A program made the translations under genes and the position numbers. A stretch of 64,000 nt of DNA from Pseudomonadota bacterium. Its GTDB lineage: Bacteria > Pseudomonadota > Alphaproteobacteria > Rhizobiales > Beijerinckiaceae. The stretch spans positions 310,001-374,000 of the forward strand of contig JAIUNR010000004.1 of the NCBI GenBank assembly GCA_020161575.1. The letters are read 5' to 3'. Each line of letters starts with the position of its first letter. Positions within the stretch are counted from its first letter, which is position 1. Positions 16,535-25,951 of this stretch are shown here, in pieces. Under the pieces are notes generated by a model. It saw only the letters and a program-made list of their open reading frames with translations, did not search any database and was not told where the DNA came from.

Positions 16535-16551
16535 GGCCGGCATGTCCGGCC
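16535..16551 (+). other. Intra-operon hairpin before the binding-protein gene
   Basis: GGCCGG (16535-16540) and CCGGCC (16546-16551) around a 5-nt loop, without a T run. It may protect the abundant downstream binding-protein mRNA from 5' decay or mark a processing site, a common feature around ABC binding-protein genes. Confidence 0.45.
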
Positions 16552-16644
16552 ACGAAATCGGAAGGGTCCTTGGGAGGAGCCTGATCGGTACGGTGGGAGC
16601 GGGGAGTTCCGGCCGTTAGCGTCTAAAGCCAGAAGAGGTGTGAA

Positions 16645-17859
16645 ATGTCATATTATAAGAGAACGGCACTGGGCGCCGCGATCGCACTGCTGGTGTCCGG
16701 TGTGGCCGGCGCGCAGGAAAAGAAGATCAGCTTCATCGTCTGCGGCGACAGAATTGACCCGCTTTATGCGAAATATATCGGCGAATGGGAGAAGGCCAAC
16801 CCGGGCAACAAGGTTACGCCGGAAGTCGTCGGCTGGGGCCAGTGCCAGGATAAGGTGACCACGCTCGCTGCTGCGGGTTCGCCGGTGGCGCTCGCTTATG
16901 TCGGCTCGCGTACGTTGAAGCAATTCGCGCAGAATGACCTCATCGTCCCGGTTCCGATGTCGGATGCCGAGAAGGCCTCCTATTATCCGCATATCCCCTC
17001 GACCGTGACCTTCAACGGCACGCAATGGGGCGTTCCGGTCGCCTTCTCCACGAAGTCGCTCTACTGGAACAAGGATCTGTTCAAGGCCGCCGGCCTCGAT
17101 CCCGAAAAGCCGCCGACCACTTGGGCGGAACAGCAGGCTTTTGCGAAGCAGATCAAGGAAAAGACCGGCATTCCGGGCTTCGGTCTGGTCGCCAAGACCT
17201 TTGACAACACGATGCACCAGTTCCTGCACTGGACCTATTCGAACAACGGTTCGGTGATCGACGACAAAGGCAAGATCACGCTCAACAGCCCGGAAAACCT
17301 CGCCGCGCTGACGGCCGTGAAGGATATCGTTCCCTTCTCCGAGGAAGGTCCGACCTCCTATGAGCAGAACGAAGTCCGCGCGATCTTCCTCGACGGCAAG
17401 GTGGCGATGATCCAGGCCTCGGTCGGCGCGGCTGTCCGCCTCAAGGACGTGAAGTTCAACTGGGGCGTGACCAACCTGCCGCAGGGCCCTTCGGCCAAGG
17501 GGCCGGGCACGCTGCTGATCACGGACAGCCTTGCCGTCTTCAAGGGTACGAAGGTGGAGAAAGAGGCGATCAGCCTCGCGAAATACCTCACCAACCTCGA
17601 CAACCAGTTCGCCTTTGAGCTGTCCGAGGGCCTGACCCCGCTGCGTCCGCATCCCGGCGTGAAGGATCTGGTCGCGAAGACCCCGTACTGGAAGCCCTTC
17701 ATCGAGGGGATCGCCAATGGCGGCCCGGAACCCCTCTTCCTTGACTACAAGGGTTTCCAGAACTCGATGATCACGATGGTCCAGTCCGTCGTGACGGGCA
17801 AGGCGACTCCGGCCGATGCGCTCAAGAAGGCGGCGGCCGAGATCGAGGCCTTCAAATAA
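16645..17859 (+). CDS. Sugar ABC transporter substrate-binding protein
   Basis: Periplasmic binding protein (family 1) of 404 aa. Signal peptide at residues 1-23 with cleavage after VAGA; mature protein begins [12 protein letters not shown]. The two-lobed SBP fold shows [36 protein letters not shown] (near residue 133) and [17 protein letters not shown]. Two cysteines (CGD near 37 and GQCQDK near 71) could form a disulfide. Overall it resembles binders for glycerol-3-phosphate or oligosaccharides, but the ligand cannot be read from sequence; the co-operonic GH20 suggests an aminosugar glycoside. Confidence 0.94.
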   Translation: MSYYKRTALGAAIALLVSGVAGAQEKKISFIVCGDRIDPLYAKYIGEWEKANPGNKVTPEVVGWGQCQDKVTTLAAAGSPVALAYVGSRTLKQFAQNDLIVPVPMSDAEKASYYPHIPSTVTFNGTQWGVPVAFSTKSLYWNKDLFKAAGLDPEKPPTTWAEQQAFAKQIKEKTGIPGFGLVAKTFDNTMHQFLHWTYSNNGSVIDDKGKITLNSPENLAALTAVKDIVPFSEEGPTSYEQNEVRAIFLDGKVAMIQASVGAAVRLKDVKFNWGVTNLPQGPSAKGPGTLLITDSLAVFKGTKVEKEAISLAKYLTNLDNQFAFELSEGLTPLRPHPGVKDLVAKTPYWKPFIEGIANGGPEPLFLDYKGFQNSMITMVQSVVTGKATPADALKKAAAEIEAFK

Positions 17860-17873
17860 GAACGCGACGTTTC

Positions 17874-17900
17874 GGAGAGGCCGGCCGGACCGGCCTCTCC
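17874..17900 (+). terminator. Hairpin after binding-protein gene (attenuator-like)
   Basis: GGAGAGGCCGG (17874-17884) and CCGGCCTCTCC (17890-17900) form an 11-bp perfect stem with a 5-nt loop, followed by CTTTCTT. The weak T run suggests partial termination or 3'-end stabilisation, giving more binding protein than ATPase. Confidence 0.7.
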
Positions 17901-17926
17901 CTTTCTTGTGCAAGAGGAGTGCGGGC

Positions 17927-19009
17927 GTGGGCCAGCTTCAGCTCAAAAGCATCTGCAAGCGCTTCGGCGAGATCGAGGTCCTGAAGGATATCGCCCTCGA
18001 CATCGCGCATGGCGAATTCGTTGTCTTCGTCGGCCCGTCCGGCTGCGGCAAATCAACCTTGCTGCGCTCGATCGCGGGGCTTGAGGAAATTTCCTCGGGC
18101 GAGATGCTGATCGACGGGGTGAAGGTCAACGACATGCCGCCGGTCAAGCGCGGAATTGCAATGGTCTTCCAGTCCTATGCGCTCTATCCGCATATGACGG
18201 TTTTCGAAAATATCGCTTTTCCGCTGCGCGTGGAGAAACTTCCGCAAGCGCAGGTTCAGGCGAAGGTGGAAGCCGCCGCGGCGATCCTCCATCTCTCCGC
18301 GCGGCTGCATCAGAAGCCGGGCACCCTCTCCGGCGGCCAGCGCCAGCGTGTCGCGATCGGCCGCGCCATCGTGCGCGAACCCAAGATCTTCCTGTTCGAC
18401 GAGCCGCTCTCGAATCTCGATGCGGCGTTGCGTACGGATATGCGCTTCGAGCTGCTGAAGCTGCACCAATCGCTTGGCGCGACCATGATCTATGTGACCC
18501 ATGACCAGATCGAAGCCATGACCATGGCCGACAAGATCGTGGTGATGAATGCCGGAATCGTGGAGCAGATCGGCGCACCGATCGAGCTTTACACCCGCCC
18601 GGTCAACCGCTTCGTGGCGGGGTTCATCGGTTCGCCGAAGATGAATTTCCTCAAGGGGACCTGCCTCGCGGTTTCGGAGCACGATGTGAGCGTGGATGTC
18701 GCGCTCGCGGGGAAGGTCACCCTGCCGATCGTGGTCCCGAAGTCGCTCGTGGGCGCGGAGGTGGAACTCGGGATTCGCCCGGAACACCTGAAGATCGGCG
18801 CCGAGGGCCATGTCATGTCCATGAAGCCCAGCCTCGTCGAGAGGCTCGGCATCAACACAGTCGTGCATCAGTCACTCGATGAAGAGGGCGGGAATTTCAC
18901 CGGCCAGTTCACCGGCGATCATGACTTCGTGCTGGAAAGACCTTTCGATGTCGGCTTCGACCCCGCGCGGGCGATGCTGTTCGACAAGCAAGGAATCCGG
19001 CTCGGCTGA
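17927..19009 (+). CDS. Sugar ABC transporter ATP-binding protein (UgpC/MalK-like)
   Basis: A 360-aa MalK-type ATPase: Walker [11 protein letters not shown]-loop [13 protein letters not shown], signature [15 protein letters not shown], Walker [16 protein letters not shown], and a H-loop in [11 protein letters not shown]. The C-terminal TOBE/regulatory domain (~240-360) includes [10 protein letters not shown]. The start is GTG 17927 with AGGAG about 8 nt upstream; upstream in-frame sequence overlaps the binding-protein gene and terminator. It completes the four-component importer, supplying energy at the cytoplasmic membrane face. Confidence 0.95.
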   Translation: MGQLQLKSICKRFGEIEVLKDIALDIAHGEFVVFVGPSGCGKSTLLRSIAGLEEISSGEMLIDGVKVNDMPPVKRGIAMVFQSYALYPHMTVFENIAFPLRVEKLPQAQVQAKVEAAAAILHLSARLHQKPGTLSGGQRQRVAIGRAIVREPKIFLFDEPLSNLDAALRTDMRFELLKLHQSLGATMIYVTHDQIEAMTMADKIVVMNAGIVEQIGAPIELYTRPVNRFVAGFIGSPKMNFLKGTCLAVSEHDVSVDVALAGKVTLPIVVPKSLVGAEVELGIRPEHLKIGAEGHVMSMKPSLVERLGINTVVHQSLDEEGGNFTGQFTGDHDFVLERPFDVGFDPARAMLFDKQGIRLG

Positions 19010-19092
19010 GGCTGATCCATTCGTGGGCCGAGACCCGCGCGAAGAACGACTCCCCCCATCCGCAATCCGGCATTCGCCGGAAGGAACGCATC

Positions 19093-21027
19093 ATGTCCGC
19101 CGCTTCAAACGAATTCGCCGATCTCCGCCTCGACATGCATTGGACACCGCCGCGTGAGGATCGCCCCTGCCGCTACCAGATGGTGCTGACCAACAACACG
19201 GATCGGACCCTCTCCGATTTCCAGTTCGCTTTCTGCGGGCCGGGCCGGATCGACGATCGCCTGCCGGTGGACAATGCGATCCTCATGCGCCGCCTCTCCA
19301 ATTTCACGGAAGTGGCGATGACGGGCAAGGGCAGCCTGAAGCCCGGCGAAAGCTGGACCTTCGCGTTTCGTGGCCTTGGCAGCCAGCCTTTCCGCCACTG
19401 GTCCGACATGGCGCGTTCCGCTTATGTGACGCTGAAGAACGGCGAAATCCTGCGCGTGCGCATCGAAAACGGGATCAATGCGGATTTTCCGCCGGGCGTG
19501 CCGAAGCTCGACTACGATATCCTCGGCGATCTGAAGGATCTTACGGATGGAATCGCCGTCGTGCCGCGTCCGGCGCATGTCGCGGTTTCCGGGGCGCGGC
19601 TTGGCGGGCTTCTTGAGCCTGCTGCCGGCGCGGCGGGCAGCGCGGAGGCAATCACGGCGTTCCGGCAGGTGACCGAGCGGCTCTTTCCCGGCGAGGCGTT
19701 CCTCGGCAAGGGAATCCGCATCCGCTTCGAGGCCGATGCGATGGGCGAGGAAGCCTATGCCCTTTCCTTCGGCGAAGAGGTGGTCGTTCGTGCCTCGGGT
19801 CAGACGGGTTTCTTCTACGGGCTTGTTACGCTTGGCCAGATCCTGCGCGCAGCGCGTATGGCGCCTGATGCGTGCCGATTCCCGGAAACCGGCCGCATCG
19901 AGGATGCGCCGCGCTTCTCGTTCCGCGGCGCGCATATCGATCTCGCCCGGCAATGGTACAGCTACGATGAATTGATGGATTTCGCGGCCATCACCGCCTG
20001 GAACAAGCTCAACCGCCTGCATCTCCATCTCACGGAAGATGAAGCGTGGCGCATGGAGATCGCGGCCTATCCCGAATTGACGGAGATCGGTGCGTTCCGC
20101 GGTGCCGGCCTGCCCCTGCCGCCGCTTCTCGGCGCGCCTCCCCAGCGCAGCGGTGGCTTCTACACGCGTCAGCAATTGATTGATCTCGTCGCCTTCGCGC
20201 GCCATTGCGGCATGGAGACCATCCCCGAAATCGATGTGCCGGGCCATTGCTATGCCGTACTTGTTGCGTTGCCTAAGCTGAAGGATCGCGGCGAGAATGC
20301 CGAATACCGCTCGATTCAGGGCTTTCCCAACAACAGCCTCAACAACGCGGTGCCGGAGGTGAGGGAATTCGCCGACACCGTCTTCGATGAGCTGATGGCG
20401 ATTTTCCCGGGCAAATGGATCCATGTCGGTGCGGATGAAGTGCCGGATGATGCCTGGCTCGGCTCGCCCGCGGCGAAGGCCCGCATGGCCGAGATCGGCG
20501 GCGGTGTCCCGGAATTGCAGGCCGATTTCCTGCGCCGCCTGCATGAGCGCATCCGCGCGGCTGGTCGGATCACCGGCGCATGGGAAGAGGGCGCGCATGG
20601 CGGCGGCATCCCGCCCGAAGGGGCCTATCTCGTGGCCTGGCGCGACACGAAGATCGGCTCTGAACTTGCGGCGAAGGGCTATGATGTCGTCATGTCGCCG
20701 GGGCAGGCCTATTACCTCGATATGTCCCGCTCAACCGATTGGTGGGAGCCCGGTGCCTCCTGGGCCGGCGTCTCAAGCCTCGAAAATACCTATCGCTACG
20801 ACCCGCTGGACGGGTTCGCGCCCGAGCATCGCGGGCGGATGATCGGCGTTCAGGCCTGTATCTGGAGCGAATCCATGGCGGACAGGCGCATCTTCCAGCG
20901 CCTTGTCTTCCCGCGTATCTCCGCGATCGCGGAAACGGGATGGACGCCAGAATCGTCGCGCTCCTTCGCGCGGTTCTCGGCGGCCACCCGCTTCCTGCCG
21001 CGCCTCTATGACGGAGCGTTCAAATGA
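19093..21027 (+). CDS. GH20 beta-N-acetylhexosaminidase, apparently cytoplasmic
   Basis: Hydrolyses terminal beta-linked GlcNAc/GalNAc using the substrate acetamido group. The 644-aa protein has an N-terminal beta domain (~1-150; FTEVAMTGKGSLKPGESW), a GH20b-like domain (~175-265), and the catalytic TIM barrel (SFRGAHIDLARQW near 275; NRLHLHLTEDEAWR; IPEIDVPGHCYA). The catalytic Asp-Glu pair is D448-E449 in HVGADEVPDD. There is no signal peptide, so cleavage of imported substrate in the cytosol is predicted, in contrast to secreted chitobiases. Its stop overlaps the cutC start by ATGA. Confidence 0.94.
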   Translation: MSAASNEFADLRLDMHWTPPREDRPCRYQMVLTNNTDRTLSDFQFAFCGPGRIDDRLPVDNAILMRRLSNFTEVAMTGKGSLKPGESWTFAFRGLGSQPFRHWSDMARSAYVTLKNGEILRVRIENGINADFPPGVPKLDYDILGDLKDLTDGIAVVPRPAHVAVSGARLGGLLEPAAGAAGSAEAITAFRQVTERLFPGEAFLGKGIRIRFEADAMGEEAYALSFGEEVVVRASGQTGFFYGLVTLGQILRAARMAPDACRFPETGRIEDAPRFSFRGAHIDLARQWYSYDELMDFAAITAWNKLNRLHLHLTEDEAWRMEIAAYPELTEIGAFRGAGLPLPPLLGAPPQRSGGFYTRQQLIDLVAFARHCGMETIPEIDVPGHCYAVLVALPKLKDRGENAEYRSIQGFPNNSLNNAVPEVREFADTVFDELMAIFPGKWIHVGADEVPDDAWLGSPAAKARMAEIGGGVPELQADFLRRLHERIRAAGRITGAWEEGAHGGGIPPEGAYLVAWRDTKIGSELAAKGYDVVMSPGQAYYLDMSRSTDWWEPGASWAGVSSLENTYRYDPLDGFAPEHRGRMIGVQACIWSESMADRRIFQRLVFPRISAIAETGWTPESSRSFARFSAATRFLPRLYDGAFK

Positions 21028-21788
21028 CATCCCCGCTGATTGAACTCTGCGTCGAGGGAGTGGATGGCGTTCTTGCCGCCGAGGCGGCCGGTGCTGACCG
21101 CGTTGAACTCTGCGCGAGCCTGCTCGAAGGGGGGCTCACGCCCAGCCTCGGCATCATCCGGGTGGCCTTGGAGCGCGCGCGGATTCCCGTATACCCGATC
21201 ATTCGCCCGCGCGGCGGGGATTTCCTCTATTCCGAGGCGGAATTCGCGACCATGCTGGCCGATATCCGCGCCTGCCGCGACATGGGCGTGAAGGGCGTCG
21301 TCTTCGGCTGCCTCAATGCGGATGCGACCTATGACGAGGCGCGGATGCGCGCGCTGGTCGAGGCGGCGGGGCCGATGTCGACCACCTCGCATCGTGCCTT
21401 CGACATGACGCGCGATCTCGATCAGGCGGTGGAGGCTCTGGTCCGCTGCGGCGTGAAGCGCGTATTGACCTCTGGCCAGCGCGACACCGCGATGGAAGGA
21501 CTCGCCAATCTCCGCCGCACGGTGGAACGGGCGGCGGGGCGGCTCAAGGTCATGGCCTGCGGCTTTCTCGACGCCGCCAACATCGCAACCGTGCGCGACG
21601 GCTCGGGCGTGGACGAACTCCATTTCGCGGCGATGAAACAGGTGCCGAGCGGCATGAGCTGGCATAACCCGCATGTCGGCATGGGCGGCACGGGCAAGGC
21701 CGAGGAAAACGATCGTTCGCGCGAATACGCGCTGAGCGTGACGGATACCGACCTCGCGGCGGCGATCATCGCCGCGGCGCGGCGCTGA
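21024..21788 (+). CDS. cutC: CutC-family TIM-barrel protein
   Basis: A 254-aa CutC protein. Signatures: LIELCVEGVDGVLAAEAAGA then DRVELCASLLEGGLTPS, IRPRGGDFLYS, VFGCLNADATYD, TSHRAFDM and KRVLTSGQ. CutC was named for copper tolerance in E. coli, but that phenotype was later traced to the MicL small RNA made from the cutC 3' region, so the protein's own role is uncertain. Here it is translationally coupled to a GH20 hexosaminidase inside a sugar-transport operon, which favours a carbohydrate function (inference). Confidence 0.93.
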   Translation: MTSPLIELCVEGVDGVLAAEAAGADRVELCASLLEGGLTPSLGIIRVALERARIPVYPIIRPRGGDFLYSEAEFATMLADIRACRDMGVKGVVFGCLNADATYDEARMRALVEAAGPMSTTSHRAFDMTRDLDQAVEALVRCGVKRVLTSGQRDTAMEGLANLRRTVERAAGRLKVMACGFLDAANIATVRDGSGVDELHFAAMKQVPSGMSWHNPHVGMGGTGKAEENDRSREYALSVTDTDLAAAIIAAARR

Positions 21789-21798
21789 GGAGCAGAAC

Positions 21799-23388
21799 AT
21801 GGCGGGCTCGATTCTCATCCGCAACGCGCGGATCATCGATGGCACGGGCGCGCCGTGGTTTCGGGGCGATGCGCGGATCGAGAATGGCCGGATCGCCGCG
21901 ATCGGCCCTGCTCTCGCGGGGCAGGCCGATCGCGTGATCGAGGCCGGCGAGGCCTGGCTCGCGCCGGGCTTCATCGATGCCCATTGCCACGATGATCTCG
22001 TCTTCCTGCGCGAGCCGGACAGGCCGGAGAAGATCGCGCAGGGGGTCACCACCATCGTCGCCGGCAATTGCTCCTTCTCACTCTATCCCGCGAGCGCGGA
22101 TTCGCATGAATTGCTGCGCGGCCATTTCGCGGGGCTTCTGGGCGAGACGGGCAGCGACGAGATCTTCGCCGATTTCTCGGCCTATCGCGCGGAACTGCAT
22201 CGCCGGGGCATTGCGCCCAATCTCGTCTCGCTGGTCGGCCATGGCGCGATCCGCCTCGCGGTGATGGGTTACGAGAACCGCCCGGCGACCGAGGCGGAAA
22301 TCACGCGGATGCAGGCCCTGCTCAAGGCCCAGCTCGAAGCCGGCGCGGCTGGCATTTCCTATGGGCTGGTCTATCCGCCCTCCGCCTTCGCGGATGAGCG
22401 GGAACTCGTGGCGCTCGCGGAGACGGCGGCCGCTTGCGGCAAGCTCGTCGCGGCGCATGTCCGCTCCTATGAAGGCGGGCTGATGTCCTCGATCGAGGAA
22501 TTCCTCGCGGTTTTGCGCAAGGCGCGCGCGCCGGGGCTTCTCTCGCATCTCCAGGCGGCGGGGCGACCGAACTGGGGCCGCATCCCCGCGGCGATCGACC
22601 GGCTTGAAGCCGCGCGCTGCGAGGGGATCGACGTCTCCTTCGACATGTATCCCTATATGGCGGGGTCGAGCTACATGCTCCAGCTCCTGCCGCCTTCCAG
22701 CCTTGAAGGCGGTCTGCCGGCCCTGCTGGCGCGCCTCGCCGATCCCGCGACGCGGGCCACCCTGCGGGACTGGGTGGAGAAGGGCGACGACGATCCCGAA
22801 CTGCAATCCAAGATCTCGCTTATCGGCTGGTCGAACGTACAGCTCTCGGCGATCGGGGCGGAGCACCTCAAATCGCTGGAAGGTCTGCGCATGGATGAGG
22901 CCGCGCGCCGGCTCGGCATCGCGCCTTTCGACCTGCTGGTACGTTTTGTCGAAGAGGATGAGGGGCGCACCGGAATCGTGATGTTCCAGCTCGACGAGGC
23001 GGATGTGCGCTGCGCCTGCTCGCATCGTCTGCATATGGTTGGTTCGGATGGTCTCCCGCGTCCCGGCGCCAAGGTGCATCCGCGCGCCTTCGGCACTTTC
23101 CCGCGCGTGGCCGGTCCCCTGCGGGTGGAGGCGCTGTGGTTCTCGCTGGAAGATGCGGTGCGGCGCATGACCTCGATCTCGGCGCAGCGCTTCGGCCTCT
23201 ATGATCGCGGGATCATGCGGCCCGGCGCGGTGGCGGATATCGTCATCTTCGAGGATGATATCTCGGATCGCGCGACGTTTACGCAATCGGATCTTCTCGC
23301 CTCCGGCATCCGCCATGTGCTTGTCGCCGGCGAGCCGGTTATCCTCGACGGGCGACCGACGGGCGCGCGGCCCGGCGCGGTGCTCTGA
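21799..23388 (+). CDS. N-acyl-D-amino-acid deacylase-like amidohydrolase
   Basis: A 529-aa amidohydrolase of the D-aminoacylase type. The N-terminal strand block ILIRNARIIDGTGAPWFRGD, metal motif GFIDAHCHDD (HxH of subtype III sites), GNCSFSLYP, conserved GHGAIR, and HPRAFGTFPR are family hallmarks. It lies 10 bp after cutC and is the last gene of the operon, before a terminator. D-aminoacylases remove acyl groups from N-acyl-D-amino acids. In this context deacetylation of an aminosugar or a D-amino-acid-decorated glycoside is possible, and nagA is absent. Substrate is inferred, not shown. Confidence 0.9.
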   Translation: MAGSILIRNARIIDGTGAPWFRGDARIENGRIAAIGPALAGQADRVIEAGEAWLAPGFIDAHCHDDLVFLREPDRPEKIAQGVTTIVAGNCSFSLYPASADSHELLRGHFAGLLGETGSDEIFADFSAYRAELHRRGIAPNLVSLVGHGAIRLAVMGYENRPATEAEITRMQALLKAQLEAGAAGISYGLVYPPSAFADERELVALAETAAACGKLVAAHVRSYEGGLMSSIEEFLAVLRKARAPGLLSHLQAAGRPNWGRIPAAIDRLEAARCEGIDVSFDMYPYMAGSSYMLQLLPPSSLEGGLPALLARLADPATRATLRDWVEKGDDDPELQSKISLIGWSNVQLSAIGAEHLKSLEGLRMDEAARRLGIAPFDLLVRFVEEDEGRTGIVMFQLDEADVRCACSHRLHMVGSDGLPRPGAKVHPRAFGTFPRVAGPLRVEALWFSLEDAVRRMTSISAQRFGLYDRGIMRPGAVADIVIFEDDISDRATFTQSDLLASGIRHVLVAGEPVILDGRPTGARPGAVL

Positions 23389-23400
23389 GGAATATCCTAG

Positions 23401-23443
23401 CCGCCTTGCGCGGCGCTTCCTGCCGCGCAAGGGCGGGGTTTTC
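23401..23443 (+). terminator. Rho-independent terminator of the glycoside operon
   Basis: CCGCCTTGCGCGGC (23401-23414) pairs with GCCGCGCAAGGGCGG (23422-23436) with one bulged G and a 7-nt loop, followed by GGTTTTCCC. It lies between the convergent amidohydrolase and AMP nucleosidase genes. Confidence 0.8.
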
Positions 23444-23445
23444 CC

Positions 23446-24927
23446 TTACCGGAAAGGCGGCTCGTCGAAACTGCGCAGCTTTCGCGAATGGAGGCTGTCG
23501 CGCTCGCCGCGCAAGAGATCGAGCGCGGCAAGGCCGATCTCGAGATGCTGGGCGACGGCACTGGCATAGAAGGCATTCGCGGCGCCCGGCAGCTTGATCT
23601 CGCCGTGAAGCGGCTTGTCCGAGACGCAGAGCAAGGTGCCATAGGGCACGCGCATCCGGTAGCCCTGCGCGGCAATGGTGCCCGATTCCATATCGACCGC
23701 GATGGCGCGCGAGAGGTTTATTTTCTGCCGCTCCTGATTCCAGCGCAGCTCCCAGTTGCGGTCATCATAGGTCATCACGGTGCCGGTGCGCAGGCGGCGC
23801 TTGAGCGCATCGCCGCGATCGCCGGTGATCAGCGCCGCCGCCTGCTGAAGCGCGATCTGCACCTCGGCGAGCGCGGGGATCGGGATATCCGGCGGCACGA
23901 TGGAATCGAGGATCTTGTCCTGCCGCCAATAGCCGTGGGCGAGGACGTAGTCGCCGATCGCCTGGGATTGGCGCAAGCCGCCGCAATGGCCGATCATCAG
24001 CCAGCAATTGGGCCTGAGCACCGCGAGGTGATCGGTGATGTTCTTGGCATTGGAAGGGCCGACGCCGATATTGACCAGCGTGACGCCTTGGTTATCGGCC
24101 GTGGTGACGTGATAGGCCGGCATCTGGAAGCGGTGCCACGGCGTGCTCGCGGCGAGTGCCTCGGCCTCGGCGCGCGGGGTGCCCCGCTTGATCGTAACCC
24201 CGCCGGGCAGGATCACGCTCTGATAGGGCCCGTCTTCGGCGATGCGGTCGAGGCCCCAGCCGATGAACTGGTCGACATAGCGATGGTAATTGGTCAGCAG
24301 GATCCAGGGCTGGATCGCGCGCCAATCCGTGCCGGTATAATGCACGAGCCGGCGCAGCGAGAAATCGGTGCGCACGGCATCGAACAGGCCGAGCGGCCGG
24401 GGTTGGCCCTCGGTATGGCGCCAGAGGCCATCCGCCACCTCATCGCCCACCATGGAAAGGCGGGGCACCGGGAAGAAGCGTGCAAGCTCGGCGGCGCTGA
24501 GCCCGGCGCGGGCCAGTTCGTCGCCCTGTTCGGTGACGTAGGGATAGGGGATTTCCTGCTGGCCGATGCCCACTTCGAGCGTCGCGCCATATTCGGAAAC
24601 CAGCGGTTCGAGCTGTTCGAGAAGATAGGGGCGGAAGGCGGCGGGATGCGTCACGCTGGTGGCGTAAAGACCGGGGCGCTGGAATTTCGCGTAAGCCCGC
24701 GTGGCGGAAGGCGTCACCCCGTCGGGCGTGTAGATCGCGCGCAGTTCCGGGTAGCGGAAAGCCGCCCGTTCCTCGGCGCTCGGCGCTTCGCGCGTTTCGA
24801 AATAGCGGTGAAGCGCGCCGCGCAAAGTGCGGGTTGCATTGGTGTGAAGTTCTGCCAAGCGATCAATGGCCTCGGCGGGCGTCTTGACGCGGCTGAAGCC
24901 GGGAGCGGAGGGAGTATTGCTGTACAT
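23446..24927 (-). CDS. amn: AMP nucleosidase
   Basis: Hydrolyses AMP to adenine and ribose-5-phosphate, helping to control adenylate pools. The 493-aa length matches proteobacterial Amn. N-terminal substrate-binding domain contains RAYAKFQRPGLYATSVTHP; the C-terminal purine nucleosidase fold shows VTLVNIGVGPSNAKNITDH, LMIGHCGGLRQSQAIGDYVL and the nucleosidase signature AVDMESGTIAAQGYRM with CVSDKPLHGE. It is transcribed alone, convergent with the glycoside operon. Confidence 0.96.
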   Translation of the reverse strand: MYSNTPSAPGFSRVKTPAEAIDRLAELHTNATRTLRGALHRYFETREAPSAEERAAFRYPELRAIYTPDGVTPSATRAYAKFQRPGLYATSVTHPAAFRPYLLEQLEPLVSEYGATLEVGIGQQEIPYPYVTEQGDELARAGLSAAELARFFPVPRLSMVGDEVADGLWRHTEGQPRPLGLFDAVRTDFSLRRLVHYTGTDWRAIQPWILLTNYHRYVDQFIGWGLDRIAEDGPYQSVILPGGVTIKRGTPRAEAEALAASTPWHRFQMPAYHVTTADNQGVTLVNIGVGPSNAKNITDHLAVLRPNCWLMIGHCGGLRQSQAIGDYVLAHGYWRQDKILDSIVPPDIPIPALAEVQIALQQAAALITGDRGDALKRRLRTGTVMTYDDRNWELRWNQERQKINLSRAIAVDMESGTIAAQGYRMRVPYGTLLCVSDKPLHGEIKLPGAANAFYASAVAQHLEIGLAALDLLRGERDSLHSRKLRSFDEPPFR

Positions 24928-25014
24928 GGCCCAGAATGGCCGAGGTTTTCATGCCTGTCCAGAGGGGCGCGGTTCTGCGAAAATCAGTTGCCTCCTAAGT
25001 AGCCGGTTCACGCG

Positions 25015-25860
25015 CTAGTTCCCCCATTGGCGCTGCCATTGCCGTTCGCCGATCATGCAATCGGACCGGCGCTGCTGGACGGGGCGGGCCGAGGCGTCGT
25101 TCATCGTGGATTGGGCGACCTCACGCAGGATCTTGTTGCGGATGGCCGGCGCGAACTGGCCGTGTTCCGAGATCACCTCGATGAAGGCGCCCTGTCCGCC
25201 GATCACGCAATCCTCATAATATTCGTCGAGGCCAGCCACGTCATAGACCGAGGCGAAGCTCCGCGGCAGAATGATCGGCAGGCCGTTGATCGTGACGCCC
25301 GCCGCCACGGCGGTGTCACGCGCGCGGGTTACCGGCCCGCCCTCGTTGTTGGGGCCATCGCCCGATATATCGATGACGCGGCGGATGGGGCGCAGCGCCG
25401 CAAGGCGCAATCGCTCCATCGAGAATTCGATTGCGCCGGTGATCGAGGTCCGGCGCGCGCGACGGATCGGTGCCATCGCCATCTGCCTTGTGAAGGCATC
25501 CGCGCTTTTCTGGTCATGGATGATCGCCCAGTCGACAACGACTTCCTGCGTCGAGGTGCCGGCCCATTCGAGATAGGTCACCGCGATGCGTCCTGTGACC
25601 CCTCGCCGGATCGCCTCCAGAACTTCGCGCGAGGTCAGGGCGGCGATGTAACCCTGGCGTTGGACGGTCAATTCGTCATGGTCCATCGAGTAGGAGATAT
25701 CGACCGCGAGGACGAGGGCGACATCGACCTCCGGCCCCTTCTCGTTCCAGAAATCGGCGGGGGCCTGCGCTTTCGAGGCTGGAGCGGAAAAGAAGGCCGC
25801 CGCCGCGTAAAGCAGGCTCGTGAATGCCGCCAGAAAAACCCAACGCCGCGCAATTGCCAT
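25015..25860 (-). CDS. DUF1194 von Willebrand factor A-domain protein, exported
   Basis: A 281-aa protein with an N-terminal signal peptide (MAIARRWVFLAAFTSLLYAA; cleavage near SKAQA) and a VWA fold. The MIDAS motif appears as AVDISYSMDHDE, with the second site in RRTSITGAIE and the third in DISGDGPNNEGG. The start at 25860 has GAGGAG upstream; the frame extends 11 codons further, but that N-terminus would spoil the signal peptide. DUF1194 proteins are common in Rhizobiales; function unknown, presumably a periplasmic metal-dependent protein-binding module. The gene follows the C40 peptidase gene on the same strand. Confidence 0.87.
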   Translation of the reverse strand: MAIARRWVFLAAFTSLLYAAAAFFSAPASKAQAPADFWNEKGPEVDVALVLAVDISYSMDHDELTVQRQGYIAALTSREVLEAIRRGVTGRIAVTYLEWAGTSTQEVVVDWAIIHDQKSADAFTRQMAMAPIRRARRTSITGAIEFSMERLRLAALRPIRRVIDISGDGPNNEGGPVTRARDTAVAAGVTINGLPIILPRSFASVYDVAGLDEYYEDCVIGGQGAFIEVISEHGQFAPAIRNKILREVAQSTMNDASARPVQQRRSDCMIGERQWQRQWGN

Positions 25861-25951
25861 GCGACTCTCCTCGGGATGAGCCAAGTGTCGCACAAAAGGC
25901 GCGCGCGTAAAGCGCCTGCGCCGGATATCACGGAATTGTCAGCAAAGACGC

